Below, piece after piece: positions 16,276 to 23,781 of a stretch of 64,000 bases of DNA. Each line of letters starts with the position of its first letter. Position 1 is the stretch's first letter. The DNA is from Cetobacterium sp. 2A (lineage in GTDB: Bacteria; Fusobacteriota; Fusobacteriia; Fusobacteriales; Fusobacteriaceae): the NCBI RefSeq assembly GCF_014250685.1, contig NZ_JACFAJ010000006.1:186001-250000 (forward strand), read 5' to 3'. Under the pieces are notes generated by a model. It was not told the origin of the DNA and made no database searches. It saw nothing but the letters and a program-made list of their open reading frames with translations. A program made the translations under genes and the position numbers.

Positions 16276-17783
16276 CTTTCATCTCTCCTTTTAAAATATT
16301 CCCCTAATATAAATATAAATAGAATTATTATAACTACACAACTACTCAAAGCTGAACTTTCTAAAATCTTTTTTTCTGATACCAATGAATAATTCACCAG
16401 CGAAACAAGAGGTAATATATCCTCAATTTGCATAATATAAACCAAAGTAAATTCCCCAAAAATCACTGCAAAAATTTGCAAGAGAGCTGAAATTAACAGA
16501 TTTTTTAAAATTGGTAACTCTACATACCTATATCTTTGATACCAATTAGTGCAGTCTATTAAACTCATCTCATATAAATCTTTTGGGAATTTTTTTACAT
16601 ACTGATACATAAGTGAATAAGCCACTGGAATACTTATGAAAATATTTCCAATTATAACTAAAATTATCAGTGGTATATCAAATAATACATTTAAATAATA
16701 TAAACTAATAGCTAAAAAAGCCCCAGAAATTCCAAGATTTGAAAAAATTATAATATCTGTCAATTTACTGTAATTTTTTATTATTAGATACGTTATCATA
16801 ACTATACATATAGCAGATATTCCCGATATTAAAATTGAATTTGAAATACTTTTTAAAACTGGATAATTTTCATTAAAATTTTTAGAAAAAATTGTCTTTA
16901 TTGCAATTAAACTAAATTTGTTTTCATAAAAATTATAGAAAGAAAATATAAAAGAAACTGCTAAAATTCCATACTGGAAAATTATATAAAGTAATGAATA
17001 TAAGGTTTTAAATATTCCAACTTTTTCTACGGCTCCTTCACCATTTAATTCATACTCGTCAATTTTAAAACCTATACTGTTAATCAGTAAAAGCATAAAA
17101 AATTGGAGTAATCCCAGTGAAAATGCTTTTGAAAAATCCATACTTCCCTTTAAACTATTTCCTATTTCTACTTCAAGTGTTGAATATTTAATTCCACCTA
17201 AAGATAAAACTATTCCAAAAGATGTAAAAGCATAAGTAAATACTAGAATAAAGCCTCTAAATATCTGGGGTAATAGAAGAGGTAGTTTTCCATAATATGC
17301 TATTTGTAGTTCATTTGCTCCGTCCAATTTAAATGCTTCTATCGTTTCACGTGGTATTTTTTTTATCCCCTCACTAATATATTTTATAAAAATTGGAGAA
17401 TTATAGAATATATTAGCTATTAAAATAGCTTTCAAACTATATAAAATTTCATATTTTTTCAAAAGATCCATAGAAAAAACTATTGAAAATACTGTAACTG
17501 TTGAAATCACTGGAAAAAAAAACGGAATAAAAATAAGTCCTTGCAATAACTTACTTAAAATATTTTTTTTATATGCCACATAATAAGCTGGAATAAGTGC
17601 AATTAAAAAAGCTAAAATCGATGAAATCAAAGCTTGATACACTGAAAACTTTAATATTTCAATCGTATATTCTTCAAAAATATATCTTAAATCTTCCAAA
17701 TGAAAAAAATCTTTTCCAAAAAAATATATTGGAAGAAGCCATAGCAATCCATAAATAAGATTTACTATTGTTCTTTGTTTCAC
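16272..17783 (-). CDS. Binding-protein-dependent ABC transporter permease, two fused permease domains
   Basis: A 503-residue inner-membrane protein with about twelve predicted helices in two BPD_transp_1 repeats. The EAA loops are visible as ETIEAFKLDGANELQIAYYGKLPLLLP (about 145-170) and a second copy around YEMSLIDCTNWYQRYRYVELPIL (about 410-430). This architecture is shared by iron(III) (FbpB-like) and thiamine (ThiP-like) uptake systems. The start is GTG with GGAGG upstream. No ATPase or substrate-binding protein is adjacent; the neighbour is holA, overlapping by four bases. The substrate cannot be told. Confidence 0.82.
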   Translation of the reverse strand: MKQRTIVNLIYGLLWLLPIYFFGKDFFHLEDLRYIFEEYTIEILKFSVYQALISSILAFLIALIPAYYVAYKKNILSKLLQGLIFIPFFFPVISTVTVFSIVFSMDLLKKYEILYSLKAILIANIFYNSPIFIKYISEGIKKIPRETIEAFKLDGANELQIAYYGKLPLLLPQIFRGFILVFTYAFTSFGIVLSLGGIKYSTLEVEIGNSLKGSMDFSKAFSLGLLQFFMLLLINSIGFKIDEYELNGEGAVEKVGIFKTLYSLLYIIFQYGILAVSFIFSFYNFYENKFSLIAIKTIFSKNFNENYPVLKSISNSILISGISAICIVMITYLIIKNYSKLTDIIIFSNLGISGAFLAISLYYLNVLFDIPLIILVIIGNIFISIPVAYSLMYQYVKKFPKDLYEMSLIDCTNWYQRYRYVELPILKNLLISALLQIFAVIFGEFTLVYIMQIEDILPLVSLVNYSLVSEKKILESSALSSCVVIIILFIFILGEYFKRRDER

Positions 17784-17915
17784 TACTTATCCTCCCTTAT
17801 ATAACAAACATTAGCCTTAATTATACCATAAAATATTTGACAAAAAGAAGGTATAATTTTTTAAAAATCATGTTATAATTTTAAATGATATTAAAAATTT
17901 CAAAAGGAGAACTAG

Positions 17916-19115
17916 ATGAAATATTCAAAAGATAAAGTTATTAATTTTATATATTCAATTATAGATCAAGATGATTTAGTCAAAGCCTCAATATCTAATT
18001 TAAAAGGTTCTTATCCTTATAATAAGGTGTCTTTAAAACCTATCGCTATAAAAGGTGAGCTCTTTATTCAATGGGAGCAATTTAAGGATAATAAAGCCTT
18101 CCATTCAAATCTTACAAAAGAACAAAGTAAAATTAACTTCAATGAACTTTTAGATAACTTTAAGCAACTTCTTATAAATACAAAAGATAAAGAGATTCAA
18201 ATTTTAAAAGGTAAAAATGATTTCAATATGAAAATAAAAGAGACATCTGTTAAACAAATTTCATTGGATCATAACAAAAAGAAAAATTATCTCTTAGAAG
18301 AAGGAATTCCAGTTCCTTTCCTTATAAGACTTGGAGTAATGAATAAAGATGGAAAAGTCATAAAAGAGAAATTTAGTAAATTTAGACAAATAAATAAATA
18401 TTTGGAGTTTATCGAAGATACTTTGAAAGAATTAGAGCAGAAAAAACTTATTCAAGATTCAATTAAGGTTGTTGATTTTGGTTGTGGAAAATCTTATCTT
18501 ACATTTGCCTTATATCACTATTTAAAAAATGTAAAAAATATGAAACTTGAAGTGATTGGATTAGACTTAAAAAAAGATGTTATTAATCATTGCAATGAAA
18601 TTGCAAAGGATTTAAACTTTGACTGTCTTGAATTTATCGAAGGTAATATTCAACATTTTGATAAATTAAAAAATGTCGATTTAATATTTTCTTTACATGC
18701 TTGTAATAACGCCACTGATTACTCAATACTAAAAGGTTTAGAAATGAATGCAAAAGCTATTTTAGCAGTACCTTGTTGTCAGTCTGAGTTTAATCAAAAA
18801 ATCCATAAATCTGAGACAACTCATCTAAAAAAAGAACTTTCTGTAATTGGAAAACATGGTATTCTCCAAGAAAAATTTAGTTCTTTAGCTACTGATGCTT
18901 TAAGAGCCCAGGCTCTTGAACTTTGTGGTTATAAAACAACAGTTATGGAGTTCATAGATATGGAACATACTCCTAAAAATATTTTGATAAAAGCCATTAA
19001 AGAAAATTTCAAAGAGGATACTTTAATAACAAAGAAAAAAGAATATGATACTTTTCTTAAATTTTTAGGTATCGAACCTCTTCTAGATACACTAATAAGA
19101 GATTTTTATCTATAA
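17916..19115 (+). CDS. Class I SAM-dependent methyltransferase, Methyltransf_32-like
   Basis: A 399-residue protein. About 180 N-terminal residues form an unassigned domain. A Rossmann methyltransferase follows with motif I VVDFGCGKSYLTFAL, an acidic residue ending strand 2 (VIGLDLKK), and SLHACNNATD then AVPCCQSEF. The HACxxATD/PCCQ pair is characteristic of the Methyltransf_32 (GSTCD-like) family, whose substrates are poorly known. AAGGAG precedes the ATG, and an extended -10 (TGTTATAAT) lies about 40 bases upstream. It is a single-gene transcript. Confidence 0.82.
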   Translation: MKYSKDKVINFIYSIIDQDDLVKASISNLKGSYPYNKVSLKPIAIKGELFIQWEQFKDNKAFHSNLTKEQSKINFNELLDNFKQLLINTKDKEIQILKGKNDFNMKIKETSVKQISLDHNKKKNYLLEEGIPVPFLIRLGVMNKDGKVIKEKFSKFRQINKYLEFIEDTLKELEQKKLIQDSIKVVDFGCGKSYLTFALYHYLKNVKNMKLEVIGLDLKKDVINHCNEIAKDLNFDCLEFIEGNIQHFDKLKNVDLIFSLHACNNATDYSILKGLEMNAKAILAVPCCQSEFNQKIHKSETTHLKKELSVIGKHGILQEKFSSLATDALRAQALELCGYKTTVMEFIDMEHTPKNILIKAIKENFKEDTLITKKKEYDTFLKFLGIEPLLDTLIRDFYL

Positions 19116-19118
19116 AAT

Positions 19119-19152
19119 AAAACAGTCGGCAGAAATTCGTGCCGACTGTTTT
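19119..19152 (+). terminator. Terminator of the methyltransferase gene
   Basis: A perfect 13-base-pair stem (19119-19131 with 19140-19152) flanked by A and T runs. It can also act on the minus strand behind the tRNA operon. Confidence 0.85.
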
Positions 19153-19160
19153 ATGGTTCC

Positions 19161-19190
19161 AAAAAATAAAAAAAACTGGAATTCTTCCAG
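19161..19190 (-). terminator. Terminator of the tRNA operon
   Basis: On the minus strand a CTGGAA/TTCCAG stem (19176-19190) with a 3-base loop is followed by a T-rich run. It is 13 bases past the last tRNA gene. Confidence 0.8.
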
Positions 19191-19203
19191 CTAAAGTTCA
19201 TTG

Positions 19204-19287
19204 TGGTGCGAAGGGAGGGACTTGAACCCTCACGTCTAGGACGCCAGATCCTAAGTCTGGTGCGTCTGCCAATTCCGCCACCCTCGC
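19204..19287 (-). tRNA. tRNA-Leu (anticodon UAG)
   Basis: Folds as a class II tRNA with a long variable arm. Acceptor GCGAGGG pairs with CCTTCGC, the anticodon loop is CTTAGGA, and the CCA end is encoded. It is last in a seven-tRNA minus-strand operon. Confidence 0.96.
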
Positions 19288-19290
19288 AAG

Positions 19291-19366
<76 letters not shown>

Positions 19367-19388
19367 TGATATTAATTTTTAAAATAAA

Positions 19389-19465
19389 TGGCGGGAGTGA
19401 CGAGGCTCGAACTCGCGACCTCATGCGTGACAGGCATGCGCTCTAACCAACTGAGCTACACCCCC
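19389..19465 (-). tRNA. tRNA-Asp (anticodon GUC)
   Basis: A 77-base cloverleaf. Acceptor GGGGGTG pairs with CACTCCC with one G-U, the anticodon loop is CTGTCAC, the discriminator is G as expected for Asp, and CCA is encoded. Confidence 0.97.
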
Positions 19466-19473
19466 ATTTATAT

Positions 19474-19549
19474 TGGTGGAAACAACAGGACTTGAACCTG
19501 TGACCCCCTGCTTGTAAGGCAGGTGCTCTCCCAACTGAGCTATGCTTCC
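19474..19549 (-). tRNA. tRNA-Val (anticodon UAC)
   Basis: A 76-base cloverleaf. Acceptor GGAAGCA pairs with TGTTTCC with one G-U, the anticodon loop is CTTACAA, and CCA is encoded. Confidence 0.97.
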
Positions 19550-19551
19550 AA

Positions 19552-19626
19552 TGGTACCCCGTAGGGGAATCGAACCCCTGTTTATAGAGTGAAAATCTAT
19601 TGTCCTAACCGTTGAACGAACGGGGC
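19552..19626 (-). tRNA. tRNA-Glu (anticodon UUC)
   Basis: A 75-base cloverleaf. Acceptor GCCCCGT pairs with ACGGGGT, including a G1-U pair. The anticodon loop is TTTTCAC and CCA is encoded. Confidence 0.96.
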
Positions 19627-19629
19627 AAA

Positions 19630-19705
19630 TGGTGCGTCATACTGGGCTCGAACCAGTGACAACACGATTAAAAGTCGTGTGCTCTACCATCTGAGCTAAT
19701 AACGC
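19630..19705 (-). tRNA. tRNA-Lys (anticodon UUU)
   Basis: A 76-base cloverleaf. Acceptor GCGTTAT pairs with ATGACGC, the anticodon loop is CTTTTAA, and CCA is encoded. Confidence 0.97.
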
Positions 19706-19711
19706 ATCTCA

Positions 19712-19787
19712 TGGAGCGGGAAACGAGGGTCGAACTCGCGACATTCAGCTTGGAAGGCTGACGCTCTACCGACTGAGCTATTCCCGC
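19712..19787 (-). tRNA. tRNA-Gly (anticodon UCC)
   Basis: A 76-base cloverleaf. Acceptor GCGGGAA pairs with TTCCCGC, the anticodon loop is CTTCCAA, the discriminator is T, and CCA is encoded. It is first in the operon, 13 bases after the -10 box. Confidence 0.97.
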
Positions 19788-19799
19788 ATCACAAGAATA

Positions 19800-19828
19800 A
19801 TAATACCACAATTTACATTTTCTGTCAA
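19800..19828 (-). promoter_or_regulatory. Promoter of the tRNA operon
   Basis: On the minus strand, perfect TTGACA (19823-19828) and TATTAT (19800-19805) with a 17-base spacer. The same pair of hexamers and spacing drives the 5S rRNA gene at 59.8 kb. Confidence 0.9.
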
Positions 19829-19839
19829 CAAGTTTTTTT

Positions 19840-21372
19840 TTATTTTTTTAAAAATATTTTTTTTGGCTGACTTGCCTTACTTTCATTATGAACTCTATCT
19901 ACAGCTGTCACTAAATAAAAATATGATTTCCCGTCTGTAACATCTCTATCTACAAATTTATTTTCTCCATCTCTTCTTATAGTTTCAAGTAAGTATCTAG
20001 AGTCTGTAACATCAATTTTTGGTGTCTCACTTCTATAAATTGCATAGTAAGTTACATAGTTTTTAGGGAAATCATCCCAAGTCAACTCTACACCATCTTC
20101 AACTTTATTTAATTTAAAATTAGTTACTGGACTTGGTGCAACCTCATCTATCCATGGAGTTTTTGGAGGAAGAGCTATATTCTTATAACTTTTTCCCTTT
20201 AAATTTTCTTTTATATTTGTAGAGTTATTTAAAATTTTATCAAGTCCAAAATAAGCACTTCCTAGAGCTCTACCATTATCTCTATTATAATTTATTTGAT
20301 TTAATAATTCATCTTCATTTTTCCATGCTTCGTTACTTCCTAATCTATAGGCAGCATGTCCTATATAAAGATTTGTTTTGCTTCCACTAACTTCTTCTTG
20401 CCACCAATCTACAAGTGTTGCGTAAGGAGCAACTTTAAAATCAAAATTCCAATAAATCTGTGGAACTATGTAATCTATCCAACCTTTTTTAATCCATTTT
20501 CTAGTATCAGCATAAAGCGTATCATAATTTGTAACTCCAGCTTTAGTATTTGAACCTGTAGAATCATCTGATATATTTCTCCAAACGCCAAATGGACTAA
20601 TTCCAAATTTTACATAAGGCTTTGTTTTCTTTATATTTTTAGCTAAAGACTCTACAAATATATCTACATTTTTTCTTCTCCAAGCATCGAGAGTTAGGCC
20701 TTTTCCATACTTTTTATATGCTTCTCTATCTGGAAATGGAATATCTTTTTTCTTTTTATCCCTTGCAGGGTATGGATAAAAGTAGTCATCCATATGAACT
20801 GCATCTATATCGTAGTTTTTAACTACATCTAGAATGACTTTCTCTGTAAAATTTCTAGCTGCTGGTACTCCGGGATTATAATATAGCTTCCCATCATAAT
20901 TAACAGTCCAGTCTTTATGTTTTAATGCAGGGTGATTTTTTGGAAGTTTTTCTCCTTTTGTGAAAGTAACTCTATAAGGATTAAACCATGCATGAAACTC
21001 TAAATTTCTTTTGTGTGCTTCATCTACAAGAAACTTTAAAGGATCGTATCCTGGATCTTTTCCAGCTTCTCCCGTTAAATATTTAGACCAAGGTTCATCA
21101 CTAGGGCTTTTATAAAATCTATCACCAACTGGTCTTACCTGAACAATAACGGCATTCATTTTCAGTGCTTTTATTTCATTTAACATATCTATATATTCTT
21201 TTTTCTGTTCTTCTATAGTAAGACCCTGTTTAGAAGGCCAATTGATATTTCCTACACTTGCAATCCAAACAGCTCTAAACTCTCTTTTAGGAGACTTTTC
21301 ATTCTCCATTGAGAAGCAATTTAAAGTTAATAAAAGAATAAAGATAAAATATTTTAAAAATATTTTCTTCAT
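19840..21372 (-). CDS. Secreted family 10 glycosyl-hydrolase-like protein (GHL10/YngK) with a C-terminal Fn3-like domain
   Basis: A 510-residue exported protein with signal sequence MKKIFLKYFIFILLLTLNCFS. A (beta/alpha)8 GHL10 (DUF187) domain follows from REFRAVWIASVGNINWPSK, with the conserved AVIVQVRPVGD, FHAWFNPYR, AVHMDDYFYPYP and YIVPQIYWN segments. From about residue 415 a fibronectin-III-like domain closes the protein (VTNFKLNKVEDGVELTWDDF). A Cys near the end of the signal could be lipidated, but the lipobox is poor. Members of this family bind or cleave glycans, probably of the cell wall. It is last in the operon that begins with the PBP gene. Confidence 0.85.
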   Translation of the reverse strand: MKKIFLKYFIFILLLTLNCFSMENEKSPKREFRAVWIASVGNINWPSKQGLTIEEQKKEYIDMLNEIKALKMNAVIVQVRPVGDRFYKSPSDEPWSKYLTGEAGKDPGYDPLKFLVDEAHKRNLEFHAWFNPYRVTFTKGEKLPKNHPALKHKDWTVNYDGKLYYNPGVPAARNFTEKVILDVVKNYDIDAVHMDDYFYPYPARDKKKKDIPFPDREAYKKYGKGLTLDAWRRKNVDIFVESLAKNIKKTKPYVKFGISPFGVWRNISDDSTGSNTKAGVTNYDTLYADTRKWIKKGWIDYIVPQIYWNFDFKVAPYATLVDWWQEEVSGSKTNLYIGHAAYRLGSNEAWKNEDELLNQINYNRDNGRALGSAYFGLDKILNNSTNIKENLKGKSYKNIALPPKTPWIDEVAPSPVTNFKLNKVEDGVELTWDDFPKNYVTYYAIYRSETPKIDVTDSRYLLETIRRDGENKFVDRDVTDGKSYFYLVTAVDRVHNESKASQPKKIFLKK

Positions 21373-21387
21373 GTTCCCTCCAAAATA

Positions 21388-21882
21388 TTATCCTTTTACA
21401 ATTCTAAATCTATTTTTTAATTTATCTCTTAAAATAGCTATAAAAATTAATTTTCTTCCCATCATCAATGGTATTATTATTTCTTTTTTTTCTTTAGTTA
21501 TTATATCTATAACAACTTGCGCTCTGCTACTCTTTCCAACTGACTGCTCTTTTAAAGTACAACTTTGGATATCGTCAAAACTTAGGTCTACACCTTTGCT
21601 TATTATTTTTCCTTCTTTTAAATTTAGAGTAATTCCAAACTCAAATATTGTCTTTAAATGTTTAAGTCCAAGATATATAAAAATTATTGAAAAAACTAAA
21701 TAAGCATACTTTGTACTATTCAAATAAAACATATAGCCTTGATATAGACCCATCAATAGTAGGGGTACTCCTGTCCCTAACCACATGATTACCTTTTTTA
21801 TGTCCAATCTAAATTTTTCAATATCTTTTGGTTCAACTGTCGTCTTCTCTACTCTTTTACAAAAATCTTCAAAAAAAAACAC
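21388..21882 (-). CDS. Membrane protein of unknown function, two helices and a beta-rich tail
   Basis: A 164-residue protein with two membrane helices (about 32-52 and 60-80, the second around YLVFSIIFIYLGLKHL) and a soluble beta-rich C-terminal half. The start is GTG, preceded by AAGGAG. The helix-pair-then-beta layout resembles bacterial PH-like membrane proteins, but I recognise no specific family. It lies between glpX and the glycosidase gene in the same operon. Confidence 0.65.
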   Translation of the reverse strand: MFFFEDFCKRVEKTTVEPKDIEKFRLDIKKVIMWLGTGVPLLLMGLYQGYMFYLNSTKYAYLVFSIIFIYLGLKHLKTIFEFGITLNLKEGKIISKGVDLSFDDIQSCTLKEQSVGKSSRAQVVIDIITKEKKEIIIPLMMGRKLIFIAILRDKLKNRFRIVKG

Positions 21883-21901
21883 ACTACCACTCCTTGAAAA
21901 A

Positions 21902-22936
21902 CTATTTAACTAAATCCATAATTTCTTCTTTTTTATAGTCTAAATTATGAACTGCATTTATATATCTCACTGTTTTACTTTTTCCTCTTATAACTAGAGT
22001 TTGAGTTCTAGCAATATTTCCTTTTCTCTTTACTCCCTCAAGTAAATCCCCACTTGTAACTCCTGTTGCTGAGAATATAACTTCATCGTCTTTAACTAGA
22101 TCATCTAATCTTAGTACCTCTCCAACTCTTAACCCTTGCTCTTCACATCTTAATTTCTCATAAGCTGAAATTTTATCATTTTCTAAAGATACACCCTTAA
22201 CTTCGCTTCTTAATTTTAATCTAGCATGCATATCTCCACCCAATGCTCTAATAACTGCAGCAGAAATTACTCCTTCTGGTGCTCCACCTATTCCATAAAG
22301 CATATCTACATCTGAATCTACTACAGATGTTAATATAGAACCCGCTACGTCTCCATCTGGAAGAGCGTATACTCTTAATCCTAAGTTTTGAAGTTCCTTT
22401 ATAATAACGTGATGTCTAGGTTTATCTAAAACTACTATTGTAAGTTCATTTAATTTTTTATTTAAAGCTTTTGCTACATTTTCTATATTCTCCATTAAAG
22501 GCTTTTCTAAATCAATAACTCCCTTAGCATCCGGACCAACTATAAGTTTTTCCATATACATATCAGGTGCTTTTAAAAAACTTCCTTTTCTACCAACAGC
22601 TAATACTGCAATTGCATTTGCTTGTCCTTGAGCTGTCATTCTTGTTCCTTCTACTGGATCAACTGCTATATCAACACACGCATATGCTTGATCTCCCTTA
22701 TTAGAATGATGTATCGCTCCAACTTTTTCTCCAATAAATAACATAGGAGCCTCATCTATTTCTCCCTCACCAATTACAATTTCACCATCAATCATAATTC
22801 CATTTAACATAGTTCTCATTGCATCAACTGCGGCTTGGTCTGCGGCCTCTTTATCCCCTCTTCCAACCCATTTGTGTGCTGCTAATGCTGCAGCTTCAGT
22901 AACTCTTGCAAACTCTAATGCTAATTCTCTTTTCAT
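21902..22936 (-). CDS. glpX: Class II fructose-1,6-bisphosphatase
   Basis: Hydrolyses fructose-1,6-bisphosphate in gluconeogenesis using Mg/Mn. The 344-residue protein carries the metal-binding features of the GlpX family: GEGEIDEAPMLFIGE near residue 57, DPVEGTRMTAQG near 93, and GIGGAPEGVISAAVIRALGG near 213. AGGAGG precedes the ATG. Its position in a cell-wall operon is not functionally explained by the sequence. Confidence 0.95.
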   Translation of the reverse strand: MKRELALEFARVTEAAALAAHKWVGRGDKEAADQAAVDAMRTMLNGIMIDGEIVIGEGEIDEAPMLFIGEKVGAIHHSNKGDQAYACVDIAVDPVEGTRMTAQGQANAIAVLAVGRKGSFLKAPDMYMEKLIVGPDAKGVIDLEKPLMENIENVAKALNKKLNELTIVVLDKPRHHVIIKELQNLGLRVYALPDGDVAGSILTSVVDSDVDMLYGIGGAPEGVISAAVIRALGGDMHARLKLRSEVKGVSLENDKISAYEKLRCEEQGLRVGEVLRLDDLVKDDEVIFSATGVTSGDLLEGVKRKGNIARTQTLVIRGKSKTVRYINAVHNLDYKKEEIMDLVK

Positions 22937-22945
22937 TGTATCCTC

Positions 22946-23215
22946 CTATTTTGTATTTATTGATCTGTAAATTATTTCGCCCTCTTTTTTCATCTGCAAT
23001 CTATCTCTCGCAATTTTTTCTCTATAATACGAATTGTTAATCTTTTTTAAAAGATTATCGTATTCATCTATACTTTCAAGGGCAGCTTTTTTTTTCTCTA
23101 AAATCAAAGTTCTCTCTTTGGTCAAATGATCTATTTTTATATAACTTCTATAAATATGTGATCCGAAAAAAAATGTATTTAATAAAATCAAACAAGTTAC
23201 TAAGATTCTTAGCAT
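22946..23215 (-). CDS. FtsB/DivIC-family septum formation protein
   Basis: An 89-residue bitopic protein: an N-terminal membrane helix (LRILVTCLILLNTFFFG), then a coiled coil (HLTKERTLILEKKKAALESI), then the short YYREKIARDRLQMKKEGEIIY segment typical of FtsB/DivIC. These proteins form a divisome complex with FtsL and FtsQ/DivIB. GGGGGAT precedes the ATG. Its place downstream of a division-type PBP, priA and def supports a divisome role. Confidence 0.82.
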   Translation of the reverse strand: MLRILVTCLILLNTFFFGSHIYRSYIKIDHLTKERTLILEKKKAALESIDEYDNLLKKINNSYYREKIARDRLQMKKEGEIIYRSINTK

Positions 23216-23235
23216 TTATATCCCCCAAATTTATA

Positions 23236-23739
23236 TTACTTCTTTACACTTTCTTTTTTAAGAAGTTGTAATTTTTTTGAAATCATTCTTTTAGCTACTG
23301 GAGAAACTTTATCTACGAATAATATTGCATCCAAGTGATCGTACTCATGTTGGAAAGCTCTTGCTAAAAGTCCCTCTGCAGACTCTATTACTTCCTCTCC
23401 ATCAACGTTTGTATATTTTATTTTAACATGTGTTGACCTCTTAACATTTTTATAAATTCCTGGAATACTTAAACATCCCTCTTCACAATCTTCGATAGTA
23501 TCTGATAATTCTATTATCTCTGGATTTATAACTTTTCTTACTATTTCGTCTCCAACATCTATTACAAACATTCTTTTGTTTATTCCAACTTGCGACGCTG
23601 CTAATCCAACCCCATTTATGTCGTGCATTGTTTCAACCATTCCATCTAAAATATCTTTTATTTCATCAGTTATTTCCTCTACTGGAGTAGAAATCGCTCT
23701 TAAAGATTCCTCACCATATATCTTAATCTCGTATATCAT
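23236..23739 (-). CDS. def: Peptide deformylase
   Basis: Removes the formyl group from the initiator Met of new proteins. The three metal/active-site motifs are complete: GVGLAASQVG, EGCLSIPG and FQHEYDHLDA. I start it at ATG 23739, preceded by AGAGGTG and giving 167 residues (MIYEIKIYGEESLR). The frame is open 33 bases further upstream, but that start lacks a ribosome site. It follows priA in the operon, an arrangement common in bacteria. Confidence 0.95.
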   Translation of the reverse strand: MIYEIKIYGEESLRAISTPVEEITDEIKDILDGMVETMHDINGVGLAASQVGINKRMFVIDVGDEIVRKVINPEIIELSDTIEDCEEGCLSIPGIYKNVKRSTHVKIKYTNVDGEEVIESAEGLLARAFQHEYDHLDAILFVDKVSPVAKRMISKKLQLLKKESVKK

Positions 23740-23781
23740 TTCTTTACACCTCTTACTATTTATAATTTTCATTATATTATA

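Noticed and set aside
21902-22936. Inositol monophosphatase instead of glpX
   Set aside because: The fold is related, but GEGEIDEAPM and GGAPEGVISAAVIRALGG are specific to class II fructose bisphosphatase.
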